Source of the DNA: Desulfobacterales bacterium
GTDB taxonomy: Bacteria > Desulfobacterota > Desulfobacteria > Desulfobacterales > SURF-7
DNA: 35,551 bases
Assembly (NCBI GenBank): GCA_028277765.1
Contig: JANQFQ010000029.1
Coordinates: 1-35,551 of the forward strand
Reading direction: 5' to 3'
The notes under the pieces are model-generated. The model had not been told where the DNA came from. It saw only the letters and a program-made list of their open reading frames with translations, and ran no database searches. A program made the position numbers and the translations under genes. This document shows positions 1-8,057 of this stretch, one piece after another. The number at the start of each line of letters is the position of its first letter. Positions within the stretch are counted from its first letter, which is position 1.

Positions 1-34
1 ATTAAAGAAAGCCATTGTATTAATAATGTTTTGC

Positions 35-59
35 GGTGCAGGGGGACACCCCCCGCACC
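35..59. other. GC-rich hairpin in an AT-rich spacer
   Basis: An inverted repeat with arms GGTGC-A-GGGGG and CCCCC-C-GCACC around a 3-base loop is followed on the plus strand by a T-rich stretch. It could be a terminator for a gene to the left of the window or part of a dispersed repeat. Just downstream, at about 96-118, the motif CACGAAGG-GACACGAAG occurs, a kind of short repeat often seen between genes. Confidence 0.45.
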
Positions 60-139
60 CCCCGTTTTAAATAATTTTATTTTTTTTAATCATACAAGGG
101 CACGAAGGGACACGAAGAAATGATTGACGAATGCAATGA

Positions 140-316
140 TGTGTAAGAATCGGAGAAACATTTGATGAAGGTGAGTTTTGGGAAATAGAAGTTTTTGCAG
201 ATGGATTTTTGGATGATAAAATAAAAACAAACAAGGTCACAGGCACCATATCTTTAAAAGGAAACCCTACAATTACTGATCCTATAAAAGAATGGGGAAT
301 TGTAATAGAAGAATGA
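140..316 (+). pseudogene. C-terminal remnant of an unidentified protein
   Basis: One frame stays open for 58 codons from just after a TGA at 137-139 to a TGA at 314-316, with no in-frame ATG and no ribosome binding site. The translation looks like real protein (GETFDEGEFWEIEVFADG near the start, KEWGIVIEE at the end), with acidic and aromatic residues typical of a beta-rich C-terminal end. The 5' part is missing, replaced by the CACGAAGG-type repeat. I do not recognise the family. It could be chance coding, but its composition and its place in a zone of broken genes favour a remnant. Confidence 0.4.
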
Positions 317-339
317 CGACTATATACATGTGAGTTTTC

Positions 340-723
340 ATGAAACAATCTTCTAACAAGGAAATATGTGCCGAGGCCGTAATTATCACAATTGTGATCA
401 TTATAGCTTTTATAGTCAAATCTAATTTTGTTGGATACAGCTATCATACAACTTGTGATTTTATGCAGTACGAAGCTACTTCTGTTTTGGTAGCTATTGG
501 CGATTATTATTCAGAACCAGACCATGATTTCGTGAAACTGCCCGCGATTAATGATTTAGATTACAAACCGCATAGGGGTTTTGAAATAAAATTGTTTGGG
601 GATATTAATGAAGAGGTGTTTATTATCATCTCTGATCCTGAAAATAAATGTTCAGAAGGTACTTACGTTTATATATTTTCAGATAAAAATGAAAACGGAT
701 ATATCTGGCTTCCAAAAGAATAA
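340..723 (+). CDS. Small pilin-like membrane-anchored protein
   Basis: This 127-residue protein has one hydrophobic N-terminal helix (about residues 12-27) followed by a soluble domain. The segment starting VAIGDYYSEPDH resembles the helix-then-short-domain plan of type IV pilin-like proteins, but no standard prepilin peptidase site (G-FTLIE) is visible, so the assignment is only structural. There is no clear Shine-Dalgarno sequence before the ATG at 340. A broken second copy of the soluble domain lies at 2883-3194, sharing GDYYS-PDH, LFGD-NEE and the III-D-EN-CS-GT block. The next gene begins 25 bases downstream, so the two could be co-transcribed. Function unknown. Confidence 0.55.
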   Translation: MKQSSNKEICAEAVIITIVIIIAFIVKSNFVGYSYHTTCDFMQYEATSVLVAIGDYYSEPDHDFVKLPAINDLDYKPHRGFEIKLFGDINEEVFIIISDPENKCSEGTYVYIFSDKNENGYIWLPKE

Positions 724-748
724 GCTAATGTTAATGGAGGTTAATATA

Positions 749-2337
749 ATGAAATATAAATCAGTTTCAATTTTTTTTACCTTAATTTTAACTGTCTTAT
801 TGCTCACAAACATTTCTTTTGCTGACGGCAAGTTTGTTTCAGAAGTGGAGGTGGCGTATCCTGATATACCTGTTCAGAGGGCCATCATCAAATATAAGGA
901 TAATACTGAAACACTTGTTGTTGAATCTACTTTGGATGGTAAAGGAAAACGTTTTGGGTGGATCATACCTGTGCCTAATGAACCAAAAAGGATTGAAAAG
1001 GTTTCACCAGGTTTGCTGCAAACTCTTTCCCTGCAGTTAAAGCCTATTTTGGTACATAACAATGATGCCGCCGCTTATATACTAACATTATTAGGCATAT
1101 ATTTAATATGTCTCTTGTTAACGTTACCAAAAGGACTTGGTGTTTTAAGAGCTTTGACCATTATTTCTATAACGTTTCTCTTTATGGTAGTCGCAATACC
1201 GAATTTTATTTCGTACAGAAACAAAGGAGGATATAAGCAGCCCTTAAACGGATTAGAAATTATCAGCCAAAATATTATCGGCAGTTATGAGACTTATACT
1301 CTTAAGGCTGATAATCTCTCTGTTCTAAATCAATGGTTAACCGAAAATGGGTATCGACCATTTGCTGGTCAGGATTTAAAGGTTATTGATTATTATATAA
1401 AAAACAAGTGGTATTTTTTTGCTGCAAAACTTGTTCGAAAAAACGGAAAAATTTCAACACCGCATCCTGTTTTAATAGAATTTGAATCAAAAGAACCGAT
1501 TTATCCCATGCGTCTTACAGCTTCTTCAGCGCCTTCATTATATTTAGAATTGTATATGATCTCAGACAAAGAATTGAAGCCAAAAATTATAGTTTAACAA
1601 AGGAATACTGCAATTATTTTGATCACAAAAAAATTACAAAAGACATGTATCTATACAGGGATGATCGTATAAAGCAGGAAAAGGTCTTCTTAGGCAGGTC
1701 TTTAAAATATAGAGAGGATATAATCGGTCATTCAGATTCTGAAAAAATGCTATGGGATGGCTGTGTGATTACAAAACTAAGCGGAACGATATTACAATCG
1801 GATATGAACAAAGATATTCTTTTTGATTTACAAAAACCTGATCCAGACATCGCATCTTACTATACTAAGTCTGCTGCTATCTCAGAGGGGCTTAAAAATA
1901 TAAACATTTTGTTATTAATCGGAACCTGTGTGTTGTTGCTGATTAAAATATCACAATATTTTTCTATAAAAAGAATGATGATGTTGAATTTTATTGTTTT
2001 GCCGTTTTTGACAGCAGTTGTTTTTGGCATCACCTATCACCGCCTGGGCAAAAAAGTAGATGTAAAAACTACTTACAGGGGATACCACTACCAAAATCAC
2101 TCAGACTTAAAGCTCTGCATTGCCGATATGTTTTCAGAGCCTTCTGCTGTAAATATGAGTGATGAAGATATTTTAAAATAGTTAAATGACTGTCATGGGG
2201 AACAATTGAAAAATACTTTTACAGACGATGATTTAAAAATTGAAGATTCTCCTGGCAATATAACATTTGAAAGGGAAAATGGGGAAATTGTGACAATAAA
2301 ATATTATTGGCGTAATGGGATTCCTCTAGAATATTAA
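749..2337 (+). pseudogene. Broken DUF2330-like exported membrane protein gene
   Basis: The start is ATG 749, eight bases after a GGAGG. An N-terminal signal peptide (ends NISFADG) leads into a domain with the DUF2330-like features FGWIIPVP, LNQWLTENGY and PIYPMRLT. Residues about 140-200 form hydrophobic helices ending in AIPNFISYRNKGG, which resembles the pilin N-terminal segment. The frame stops at 1597, but the -1 frame is open across that point (KNYSLTKEYCNYF) and runs to an amber codon at 2179-2181. The same frame continues to a TAA at 2335-2337. The break lies at an A-run (1582-1586). Intact, the protein would be about 529 residues. Two lesions argue for a pseudogene; a sequencing indel could explain one of them. 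DUF2330 has no firm biochemical role. Confidence 0.65.
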
Positions 2338-2341
2338 GGCA

Positions 2342-2871
2342 ATGCTTCCACCAACACATATCCTTTCCGGCTGGTGCATCGGAAATTTAATCAGTCTTAC
2401 AAAAAGAGAGCGGCTTTTCTGTATGATCGCTGCTGGCTTGCCTGATGTGGATGGTCTTGGAATTCTTTTTGGGCAAAACCTTTATTTAAATTTCATCATA
2501 TTGTCGGGCATAACATTTTTTACGGTATCATTGGCTCAGTAATTCTGTCAGCTTTCTCACAAAACAAATATAAATCATTTTTTGTTTATCTCTTTTTATT
2601 TCATGTTCATTTATTAATGGATTATTACGGCTCAGGTCCGGATTGGGGAATATACTATTTATGGCCTGTTTCAGACTGGTTGCTTTATACTCCTCATTCA
2701 TGGCCCTTAAATTCATGGCAAAACAGCGTTGTTGGCGTGTTTCTGATTATCTGTATGCTCATGATTATATTTTATAAAAAGAGAACACCTTTGGAATTGC
2801 TGAAACCGTCTCTTGATAAGCGGTTTGTTGAATTGGCAAGAAAATTGGGAAAAGATATTTGGTGGGCATAG
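2342..2871 (+). pseudogene. YdjM-like membrane metal-dependent hydrolase, -1 frameshifted
   Basis: The first frame (2342-2542) encodes MLPPTHILSGW and the acidic motif LPDVDG. The -1 frame from 2491 continues with KFHHIVGHNIFYG, two hydrophobic helices and HLLMDYYGSGPDWG. Together they give about 176 residues, full length for the YdjM/PF04307 family of membrane-bound predicted metal-dependent hydrolases, and the His and Asp motifs of both halves are preserved. The switch point is the heptamer TTTAAAT at 2485-2491, read as T-TTA-AAT, which fits the canonical -1 slippery pattern. It is therefore either a simple indel or a programmed frameshift. The last codons come from a palindromic repeat (2858-2880). 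The gene begins 4 bases after the previous broken gene ends. Confidence 0.7.
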
Positions 2872-2880
2872 CCCACCTAC
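2824..2880 (+). repeat. Dispersed repeat with GGTGGGC/GCCCACC palindrome, copy 1
   Basis: TTTGTTGAATTGGCAA is followed about 17 bases later by TTTGGTGGGCATAGCCCACC. The same pair of blocks occurs at 3955-4002. This copy overlaps the 3' end of the hydrolase gene and supplies its last residues and stop codon, then abuts the truncated pilin-like gene. Confidence 0.65.
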
Positions 2881-2882
2881 AA

Positions 2883-3194
2883 GATTTGAAATATTTTGGT
2901 GATTATTATTCTGATCCTGATCATTCACTCATAAAATTGCCTTCTATCAAAGATCTAAGAGGAATACCAGAAAAAGATGTCTTCTCTTATAAACTTTTTG
3001 GAGATGTTAATGAAGAAATTAAAGTGGTTTTCTGAAAGCGGCTTAAAATGGTGTCCGTATTTGGTTGACCACTACAAATAATTATTATTGTTGACGACGA
3101 GGAAAACAGATGCTCAAAAGGTACTTTAATATTAATTCATTCATTTAAGTATAGGGCTAGAACTTTTACGTGGATACCTGGCGATAGAAATTAA
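2883..3194 (+). pseudogene. Disrupted paralogue of the pilin-like gene at 340-723
   Basis: The frame carries GDYYSDPDHSLIKLPSIKDL and KLFGDVNEEIKVV, then is interrupted, then resumes as IIIVDDEENRCSKGT ending in TWIPGDRN. Each block matches the gene at 340-723 in order. The 5' part encoding the membrane helix is missing, replaced by the palindromic repeat at 2858-2880. The two halves are separated by a 51-base insert (3030-3080) that keeps the frame but brings in two TGA codons. This is a clear paralogous pseudogene; its function is as unknown as that of the intact copy. Confidence 0.75.
3030..3080. mobile_element. 51-base insert, possibly an IS-end remnant
   Basis: The insert splits the pilin-like pseudogene between the codons matching EEVF and III of the intact paralogue. 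It contains AGCGGCTTAAAATGG followed by TGTCCGTATTTGG and TTGACCACTAC. The right edge of the window has AGCGGTTTAAAAGTATACC (35464), which shares the AGCGG-Y-TTAAAA start. IS21-type ends in related genomes look similar, but I cannot verify that here. Confidence 0.4.
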
Positions 3195-3240
3195 ACGAGT
3201 GACGGTTGATTGTAAATAATTATTATTTTAAAATGTTTCC

Positions 3241-3948
3241 ATGGAAACAAAAAAACAACTATTTTATAAAGTAATTCAATATTTCCTTGGCATTATCGTA
3301 TTTTTATTTATTCTGCCAGCCCTGGTTTTCAGTTGTAAGGAAATATTTTATCTAATCCAAATAAACACAGGACAGCCATTCTATGTTGATCGACAATATA
3401 GTTTAGGGTTTATTGGTTTAATTTTCTGCTTAGCAATGATAACCATCGTTATTTATGCAGTGTTGCGCCCCAGGTATTTAGCGCTATTATGCATTCCTTT
3501 TATATTAATGATACACATATATATTGGAATCCCAAGTTTCATTAAAGCAGATCATGTTTCTAGAGTTAATATAATCATTACACATCCTTTGAATAAAGCT
3601 CTTTCTACATGTTTGAAAAAACGTAGTCATTTGCCCAAGAATCAGTCTGAATTAATATTAGCATTAGAAGAATATGGAGATTCAAATTTAAATTTCAGTC
3701 CTTATTTTTATAACAACGAACAACTGCCGTTTATATATAAATATGTAAAAAATGCATCCGGACCATATCTTCCACAACCTCCGGCGCCTTTCCCAGGGGT
3801 TATTTATTGCGCTATAAGTGAAGATTTAAAGAGCTTTTGGTTAACAGCCACTGTTCTGGAAAAACCCGTGGGAAACAAAGTCGTTTTATTAAAAAATTAT
3901 AGCAGCTCTCGTATAGAAGTTGTTAGAAAAACAAAGAACAATTCATGA
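3241..3948 (+). CDS. Three-helix membrane protein of unknown function
   Basis: This 235-residue protein has hydrophobic segments at about residues 13-33, 54-75 and 79-100, then a soluble domain of about 130 residues rich in Asn, Lys and Tyr with a PQPPAPFPG loop. The start ATG at 3241 lacks an evident Shine-Dalgarno sequence. I do not recognise the family. It sits between the pilin-like pseudogene and the second copy of the palindromic repeat, and it is the only intact long gene in the first 4 kb apart from the 127-residue one. The soluble part is probably extracytoplasmic, judged from charge distribution only. Confidence 0.6.
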   Translation: METKKQLFYKVIQYFLGIIVFLFILPALVFSCKEIFYLIQINTGQPFYVDRQYSLGFIGLIFCLAMITIVIYAVLRPRYLALLCIPFILMIHIYIGIPSFIKADHVSRVNIIITHPLNKALSTCLKKRSHLPKNQSELILALEEYGDSNLNFSPYFYNNEQLPFIYKYVKNASGPYLPQPPAPFPGVIYCAISEDLKSFWLTATVLEKPVGNKVVLLKNYSSSRIEVVRKTKNNS

Positions 3949-3954
3949 GAAACA

Positions 3955-4002
3955 GCTTGTTGAATTGACAATAAGACATTTGGTGGGCAAAGCCCATCCT
4001 AC
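3955..4002 (+). repeat. Dispersed repeat with GGTGGGC/GCCCA palindrome, copy 2
   Basis: CTTGTTGAATTGACAA followed by TTTGGTGGGCAAAGCCCATC begins 7 bases after the stop of the preceding gene. It matches copy 1 (2824-2880) with a shorter middle. Both copies lie at the 3' ends of genes in the same orientation. Confidence 0.65.
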
Positions 4003-4084
4003 AATATCAGCAAGTAGGTTGAGTGGCGGCAGATGGGCTGTAATATCATAGGGTGCCTGTGTTCACCATTATTTTGTACAAAAG

Positions 4085-4951
4085 CTAGATCGTAGCATCC
4101 TTATGTCCATCATCTAAATAAAATTCTATAGCCCTTCCATGCCATATTTTCTTAAATTTTTCTCTGGTTATCTTTCTTTTCCCAATTAATGGATCAATGA
4201 TTTCAACGCCATCTTTGTAATGTTCCAATATGGCTATGGCATGGTCTTCATCTTCCAGATAATCAATAAAAAGCATTGCTGGTGTGTGCAGTTTCTCAGT
4301 ATCAACATCTTCAATATATACTTTTCTACATTTAAATCCTATCTTCTTCATTCCATATACTATCTGTGCATCAGATGTCCCTGTTGTTAATGTTGTGCCA
4401 AAGAGTTCTGCCATTTCCTGTTCTGTTTTATGGATATTAAATTCTTTTAGAATATTTGCCGCACTAGCTGCCGCACAGCTTGAACCGCTTGATTGAAGAA
4501 CAATTCCCCCTGGTGTTGTTTTCTCATACAGTTTTTCCGCAATCGGCTTGGTATAAATCCATTGCACGCTCTGTATCGCCGAAACAAATACAATCGCGCA
4601 AACAACAGCCTTCCACCTGTCTTTGTGAAGCGCCAGAAAAGATAAAGTTAAAATAATACTGAAAATAAATGAAAATATTGTCAGGATAATGCCCCATATA
4701 GTTGCACTTAAATAAAAATTAAACCATACAGGAAAGCCCCACATAATATGTCGATGATGTTGAAGGATGATATTTGCTAAAAATAAAATCAGGACAAGCG
4801 TTATAAGGATATATAGATGGAAAGATTTCTTTAAGATATATTCTATCGTTTTATCAGACTGTTTTGCATAAAGTCGTTTTCCTTCCAGCCAGCCAGCTAA
4901 AAAAGAAGCGATAACAATGATAACATTTATTGAAAGTGGGATACCTGTCAC
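4085..4951 (-). CDS. Membrane-anchored C39-type cysteine peptidase
   Basis: This 288-residue protein starts at a GTG (4949-4951). Four hydrophobic helices occupy about residues 5-20, 45-65, 80-107 and 113-130. The C-terminal half is a papain-like peptidase of the C39 (bacteriocin-processing-like) type: Gln153 and Cys159 in LQSSGSSCAAA, His237 in DEDHAIAIL and Asp253 in IIDPLIG, the full catalytic set. C39 domains usually cut after a double-glycine leader and are often fused to ABC exporters. Here there is no ABC domain and no leader peptide gene nearby, so it is better called a stand-alone C39-like peptidase of unknown substrate. It is followed upstream by the ATPase gene on the same strand with a 26-base gap from that gene's stop. 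Confidence 0.8.
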   Translation of the reverse strand: MTGIPLSINVIIVIASFLAGWLEGKRLYAKQSDKTIEYILKKSFHLYILITLVLILFLANIILQHHRHIMWGFPVWFNFYLSATIWGIILTIFSFIFSIILTLSFLALHKDRWKAVVCAIVFVSAIQSVQWIYTKPIAEKLYEKTTPGGIVLQSSGSSCAAASAANILKEFNIHKTEQEMAELFGTTLTTGTSDAQIVYGMKKIGFKCRKVYIEDVDTEKLHTPAMLFIDYLEDEDHAIAILEHYKDGVEIIDPLIGKRKITREKFKKIWHGRAIEFYLDDGHKDATI

Positions 4952-4977
4952 ATTTCAGCCTGTAATTCATATCTTTC

Positions 4978-6360
4978 TTATTTCAAAACCTTGAAAACAG
5001 CTTTGCCGTGGATCAAAACCTTTGCTCTCTGCTTTCCTGCATCAGCAGCAATAATTTTCAAAATTGTCCTACGATATGACTTTGAGAAGGGAAGCCTTTC
5101 AGCTTTTTGCTGTAATTCATTTTCCATCCTTTTTCGTTCTTCATGTGTAACCTTCGCTTTTACTTCGCCGATCAATAAAGTCTCCCGGTCAATCGATTCT
5201 GCTAACAAATCGATTTCAAGAGGTTTTTTATCTTTTCCCGCTCCCCACCATCGATTCCCCGGTAGCCACTCAAGACCATCAATCCTGAGACTTGATACAG
5301 ACTGTCTCGCCAACACTTCCCAAATCCCTCCACGATATTGGCTAAAACCTTTACGAATTTCTTTTAGCACTTGTATTGCGCCACCAGCCTCAAGCCGCGA
5401 TCGGTTTGGATCAACAAAACGAAACCAGAAAGCCAGGAAAGGATCGTCCAAACGATATAATGTTTTTTTACTGTTTTTTTGTAACTCACCAAAAGGCTGT
5501 TCTCGTCGTATAAGTCCTAGCTCTAAAAGCCTATATAGGGGACGAGAGAGAGAAGTAGCTGGCTTTCCTAACCGAGCAGCTATCTCTGAAAGCCTGTGAC
5601 ACCCCTGGCCAACCAACGCAAGTAATGAAGCGGCCTGAGCTGTCTCTCTTAGATCGTCTAGCAATAACCTTTTGGGTTCATTGTGAAGAACGCCCAGAGG
5701 ATCAAGTACAAGTCGGTTTACAGCTTCCCATGTCCCACCACAGTCATTTGCAAGTTCCCAGTACCATGGGATTCCACCCCATAAAGAATATGCATCTAGA
5801 AGATCAGATGCTTGACTTGACTTGAGTGCTTTACCTATCCAACCTGCTCTAAGCGGTTTTATCGGGATAATCTCACGAGCTCTGCCATAAAGCGGAGCGC
5901 TGGCATCTAATACAATACCCATCATCATCCTTTGAGATGATCCTGATATAACAAGATGTATCGGTCGGGATCTGTTTTGATCGACAAGTCTTTGGAGAAT
6001 ACTCGGAAGTTCAGGACTGGATTTGGCGAGGTAAGGAAATTCGTCAAGCGCAAGCACAGAACCATCTGGGGTTTCTCCCCACCAGCGTTCTAGCAGACTA
6101 GTCCAGTCAGGATAAGAAACCTGATCGAATCCTTGAATGGTCTGTGCGATAACCGAGGCAAGAGCGGCCCGCTGTAAACCAGTCTCACGTTCATCAGCAA
6201 CAAAATAAACAGCCCGTCGCTTGGAGAGAACATGTTGCAGCAAACGCGATTTGCCACATCGCCTTCGCCCATAGAGACAACAAAAAGTACCCTCGCCCGA
6301 TGACAGCGCTCTTGTTAAACGTGACTTTTCATTTTTCCGATCAAGAAAATCAAGTCGCAT
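4978..6360 (-). CDS. AAA ATPase with DUF234 (archaeal-type) C-terminal domain
   Basis: Taken from ATG 6358-6360, where a purine-rich GGGAAGAG precedes it and the family's usual N-terminus (MRLDFLDR) begins; an in-frame ATG at 6384 would add 8 residues. Walker A is GRRRCGKSR (residues 31-39) and Walker B is LALDEF (Asp106, Glu107). A winged-helix region follows at about 245-300, then a DUF234 tail with Asp384, Glu399 and Lys401 in EIDLLAE...GEVK, a PD-(D/E)XK-like pattern. Family members are common in archaea and scattered in bacteria; their role is unsettled, with toxin or mobile-DNA links suggested. Its richer GC content and isolated context suggest transfer. A promoter-like site with a palindrome precedes it. 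Confidence 0.85.
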   Translation of the reverse strand: MRLDFLDRKNEKSRLTRALSSGEGTFCCLYGRRRCGKSRLLQHVLSKRRAVYFVADERETGLQRAALASVIAQTIQGFDQVSYPDWTSLLERWWGETPDGSVLALDEFPYLAKSSPELPSILQRLVDQNRSRPIHLVISGSSQRMMMGIVLDASAPLYGRAREIIPIKPLRAGWIGKALKSSQASDLLDAYSLWGGIPWYWELANDCGGTWEAVNRLVLDPLGVLHNEPKRLLLDDLRETAQAASLLALVGQGCHRLSEIAARLGKPATSLSRPLYRLLELGLIRREQPFGELQKNSKKTLYRLDDPFLAFWFRFVDPNRSRLEAGGAIQVLKEIRKGFSQYRGGIWEVLARQSVSSLRIDGLEWLPGNRWWGAGKDKKPLEIDLLAESIDRETLLIGEVKAKVTHEERKRMENELQQKAERLPFSKSYRRTILKIIAADAGKQRAKVLIHGKAVFKVLK

Positions 6361-6391
6361 ACCGCTCTTCCCATTATTATGCATCTAAAAC

Positions 6392-6427
6392 ATTATGTTA
6401 TAGTAGCATAATCTTAGTACAAGTCAA
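6392..6427 (-). promoter_or_regulatory. Promoter with overlapping palindrome for the DUF234 ATPase
   Basis: On the minus strand TTGACT (6422-6427) is followed after 16 bases by TACTAT (6400-6405). The inverted repeat ATTATG-N9-CATAAT (6392-6412) overlaps the -10 box, placed as an operator would be. Self-regulation is inference. Confidence 0.45.
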
Positions 6428-6555
6428 CTTATTTCGCGTTATGATTTAAGGGTGCCTCAAAAAAATTAGGATTTTGGTTCGAATAAACTTAATGCTGGAT
6501 CTCTGCCTTTAGCGCTGACCACGATTTTTAATATGACAGAGCTGAGCGATACATC

Positions 6556-6596
6556 AACTTTAGGCACTTTAGCTCACTTTAGGCATTTTAGGCACT
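6556..6596 (+). repeat. Short direct repeats of CTTTAGGCA
   Basis: The words CTTTAGGCACTTTAGCTCA, CTTTAGGCA and TTTTAGGCAC follow each other in about 40 bases. The repeat overlaps the stop codon of the EI24-like gene and supplies its last residues. Confidence 0.5.
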
Positions 6597-7352
6597 ATGT
6601 TTGGTGGTCTCCCCAATCCTCTCCAACGCCGACAATGTCGCGGCCACGGTCCCGTAACCGGGAGCGAAAAACCAACCGATGATGGGGATGAACAGGAGGA
6701 GGACAAAACCGAGGCCCACGCCAGTGACCAGTGCCCGGTTCTGTTTGGCAAAGTCAAAGCTTTCCTCCACGGAAAAACGTTTCCTTTCAAGAGTATAGTC
6801 CATAAGCCCGAAACCACCGTAATAAGATTCAATACTGATAAGCAGGATTGGTGAAACCAAAGGACCGATAACCGGAAACACAGTAAACAGCCAGGCCAGA
6901 ATCATATACAGAAACATCCACCCTGTATTTTTTAAGTTAATAATCGCTCCCCGGATGATATCTTTGAAGAAATCCCGGATATTAAAATCAGGGGGCTCTT
7001 CATTATAAACAGCCTTTTCCACTCTTTCAGACAAATAGCTCAACACAGGTGAAAAAAGGATTAGAACAAATGGTTTATAAGAAAGAAGAGCGGTAATTAA
7101 AAGCATCAGCCAGAGCATTATTGAAATAATGACGAATGTGGCGGTCCCGCTTAAAAAACCGGGCATCCAGTTGTCATTGATATAACCTGCAAACCCGGAC
7201 ACATATACCAGGCCAAGGATGACCATGAGCAGAATATAGCACAAACTCATAATACCCGGTATGGACATGAGCGGCCATAATTTGTGCTTAAAGATAACCT
7301 TGTTTGCCTCTTTGTATGTGAACAGGCCATGCGTTAAATCTTTTAAGAACAT
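6588..7352 (-). CDS. EI24/CysZ-like integral membrane protein
   Basis: This 254-residue protein has about five to six hydrophobic segments (about residues 25-55, 65-105, 140-175, 210-232). The spacing, the amphipathic stretch with IRDFFKDIIRGAIINLKNT and the YYGGFGLMDYTLERKRFSVEES block match the EI24 domain family that includes CysZ. CysZ is a sulfate uptake channel, but family members without cysteine-biosynthesis neighbours are not reliably sulfate transporters, and no cys gene is nearby. It follows the secreted-protein gene after 12 bases, so the two are probably one transcript. It probably forms an inner-membrane channel or sensor; the substrate is unknown. Confidence 0.8.
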   Translation of the reverse strand: MFLKDLTHGLFTYKEANKVIFKHKLWPLMSIPGIMSLCYILLMVILGLVYVSGFAGYINDNWMPGFLSGTATFVIISIMLWLMLLITALLSYKPFVLILFSPVLSYLSERVEKAVYNEEPPDFNIRDFFKDIIRGAIINLKNTGWMFLYMILAWLFTVFPVIGPLVSPILLISIESYYGGFGLMDYTLERKRFSVEESFDFAKQNRALVTGVGLGFVLLLFIPIIGWFFAPGYGTVAATLSALERIGETTKHSA

Positions 7353-7364
7353 ATAAAAATCCTT

Positions 7365-8057
7365 TTATCTGCCTTTTAAAGTTGGTTTGCTGGTGGTTAA
7401 GCTTGAACCAGTAAAGGGGCTGTATTTATAATTTCCTGGGAATTGCTCTCCTGTCTTTGGATCAAATCGTGGCGGAAGGAGACTTCCGAGGGGAAGACGC
7501 CATTTATAAGATTGGTCCCCTAATACAACTGTAAACGAACCATCTTTTTTAGGATCAATAAATTGCTCTCCTTTTTTGTTTTTACCGTTAAAACAGATAA
7601 ATGCAAATCCTTTTCCAACCTGGCCGAGCATATTTTCAAGCACAGGTTTCATCATGGAAAACAGGTTTTTTGCATCAGCCGAAACGCTCTGATCAGGTAA
7701 TGGTGTGAGCGTTAATTGGTCACCAATGGTTACAGTGATTTTCTTCATGATCGTTTCTTTATTCATGGGGATGATACCGCCGAAAGAAGACATTTTAGCG
7801 TCAACAATACCTAACACAATATAATCGTTAACTGCGTTACAAAAAATTTTTTTCTGCTCTTCTGTCAGGCCCGGTGAGTTTTCAAAAGCTTTTTGCCAAT
7901 ACTCGTCCGGCATCCACCAGACAATTTGCACAGAATCCTGGCTCTGGTGCATTTTTTGGGTTTCCTTGATCAATTCTTGAATGTCACCTGCGCCGGCAGA
8001 TCCTGTAAGCAGAAATAATAAACAGAACATGCCTAATACCCATCTTTTTTTCTTCAT
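7365..8057 (-). CDS. Secreted protein of unknown function
   Basis: This 230-residue protein has a clear signal peptide (basic KKKR, hydrophobic core, cleavage near GSAGAG at about residue 23). The mature part contains VWWMPDEYW and a long segment probably forming helices around residues 50-85. The C-terminal end reads DPKTGEQFPGNYKYSPFTG, shaped like a zinc ribbon (C-x-x-C-G-E-x-F ... YSPFTG) but with no cysteines. ATG is preceded on the minus strand by AGGAG. It probably acts in the periplasm together with the EI24-like membrane protein encoded 12 bases downstream. I do not recognise the family with certainty. Confidence 0.65.
   Translation of the reverse strand: MKKKRWVLGMFCLLFLLTGSAGAGDIQELIKETQKMHQSQDSVQIVWWMPDEYWQKAFENSPGLTEEQKKIFCNAVNDYIVLGIVDAKMSSFGGIIPMNKETIMKKITVTIGDQLTLTPLPDQSVSADAKNLFSMMKPVLENMLGQVGKGFAFICFNGKNKKGEQFIDPKKDGSFTVVLGDQSYKWRLPLGSLLPPRFDPKTGEQFPGNYKYSPFTGSSLTTSKPTLKGR

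Noticed and set aside
2179..2181. Amber codon read as pyrrolysine in the DUF2330-like gene
   Set aside because: The same gene also has a frameshift, and nothing else suggests pyrrolysine use in this window; a nonsense mutation is simpler.
4991..5599. Long plus-strand frame of 202 codons opposite the DUF234 ATPase gene
   Set aside because: It is antisense to a gene with clear Walker motifs and has no ribosome site or recognisable domain.
6569..6832. Minus-strand frame overlapping the end of the EI24-like gene
   Set aside because: It is a different frame of the same strand within a well-supported gene; composition (Arg, Pro, Ser, Trp) is that of a shadow frame.
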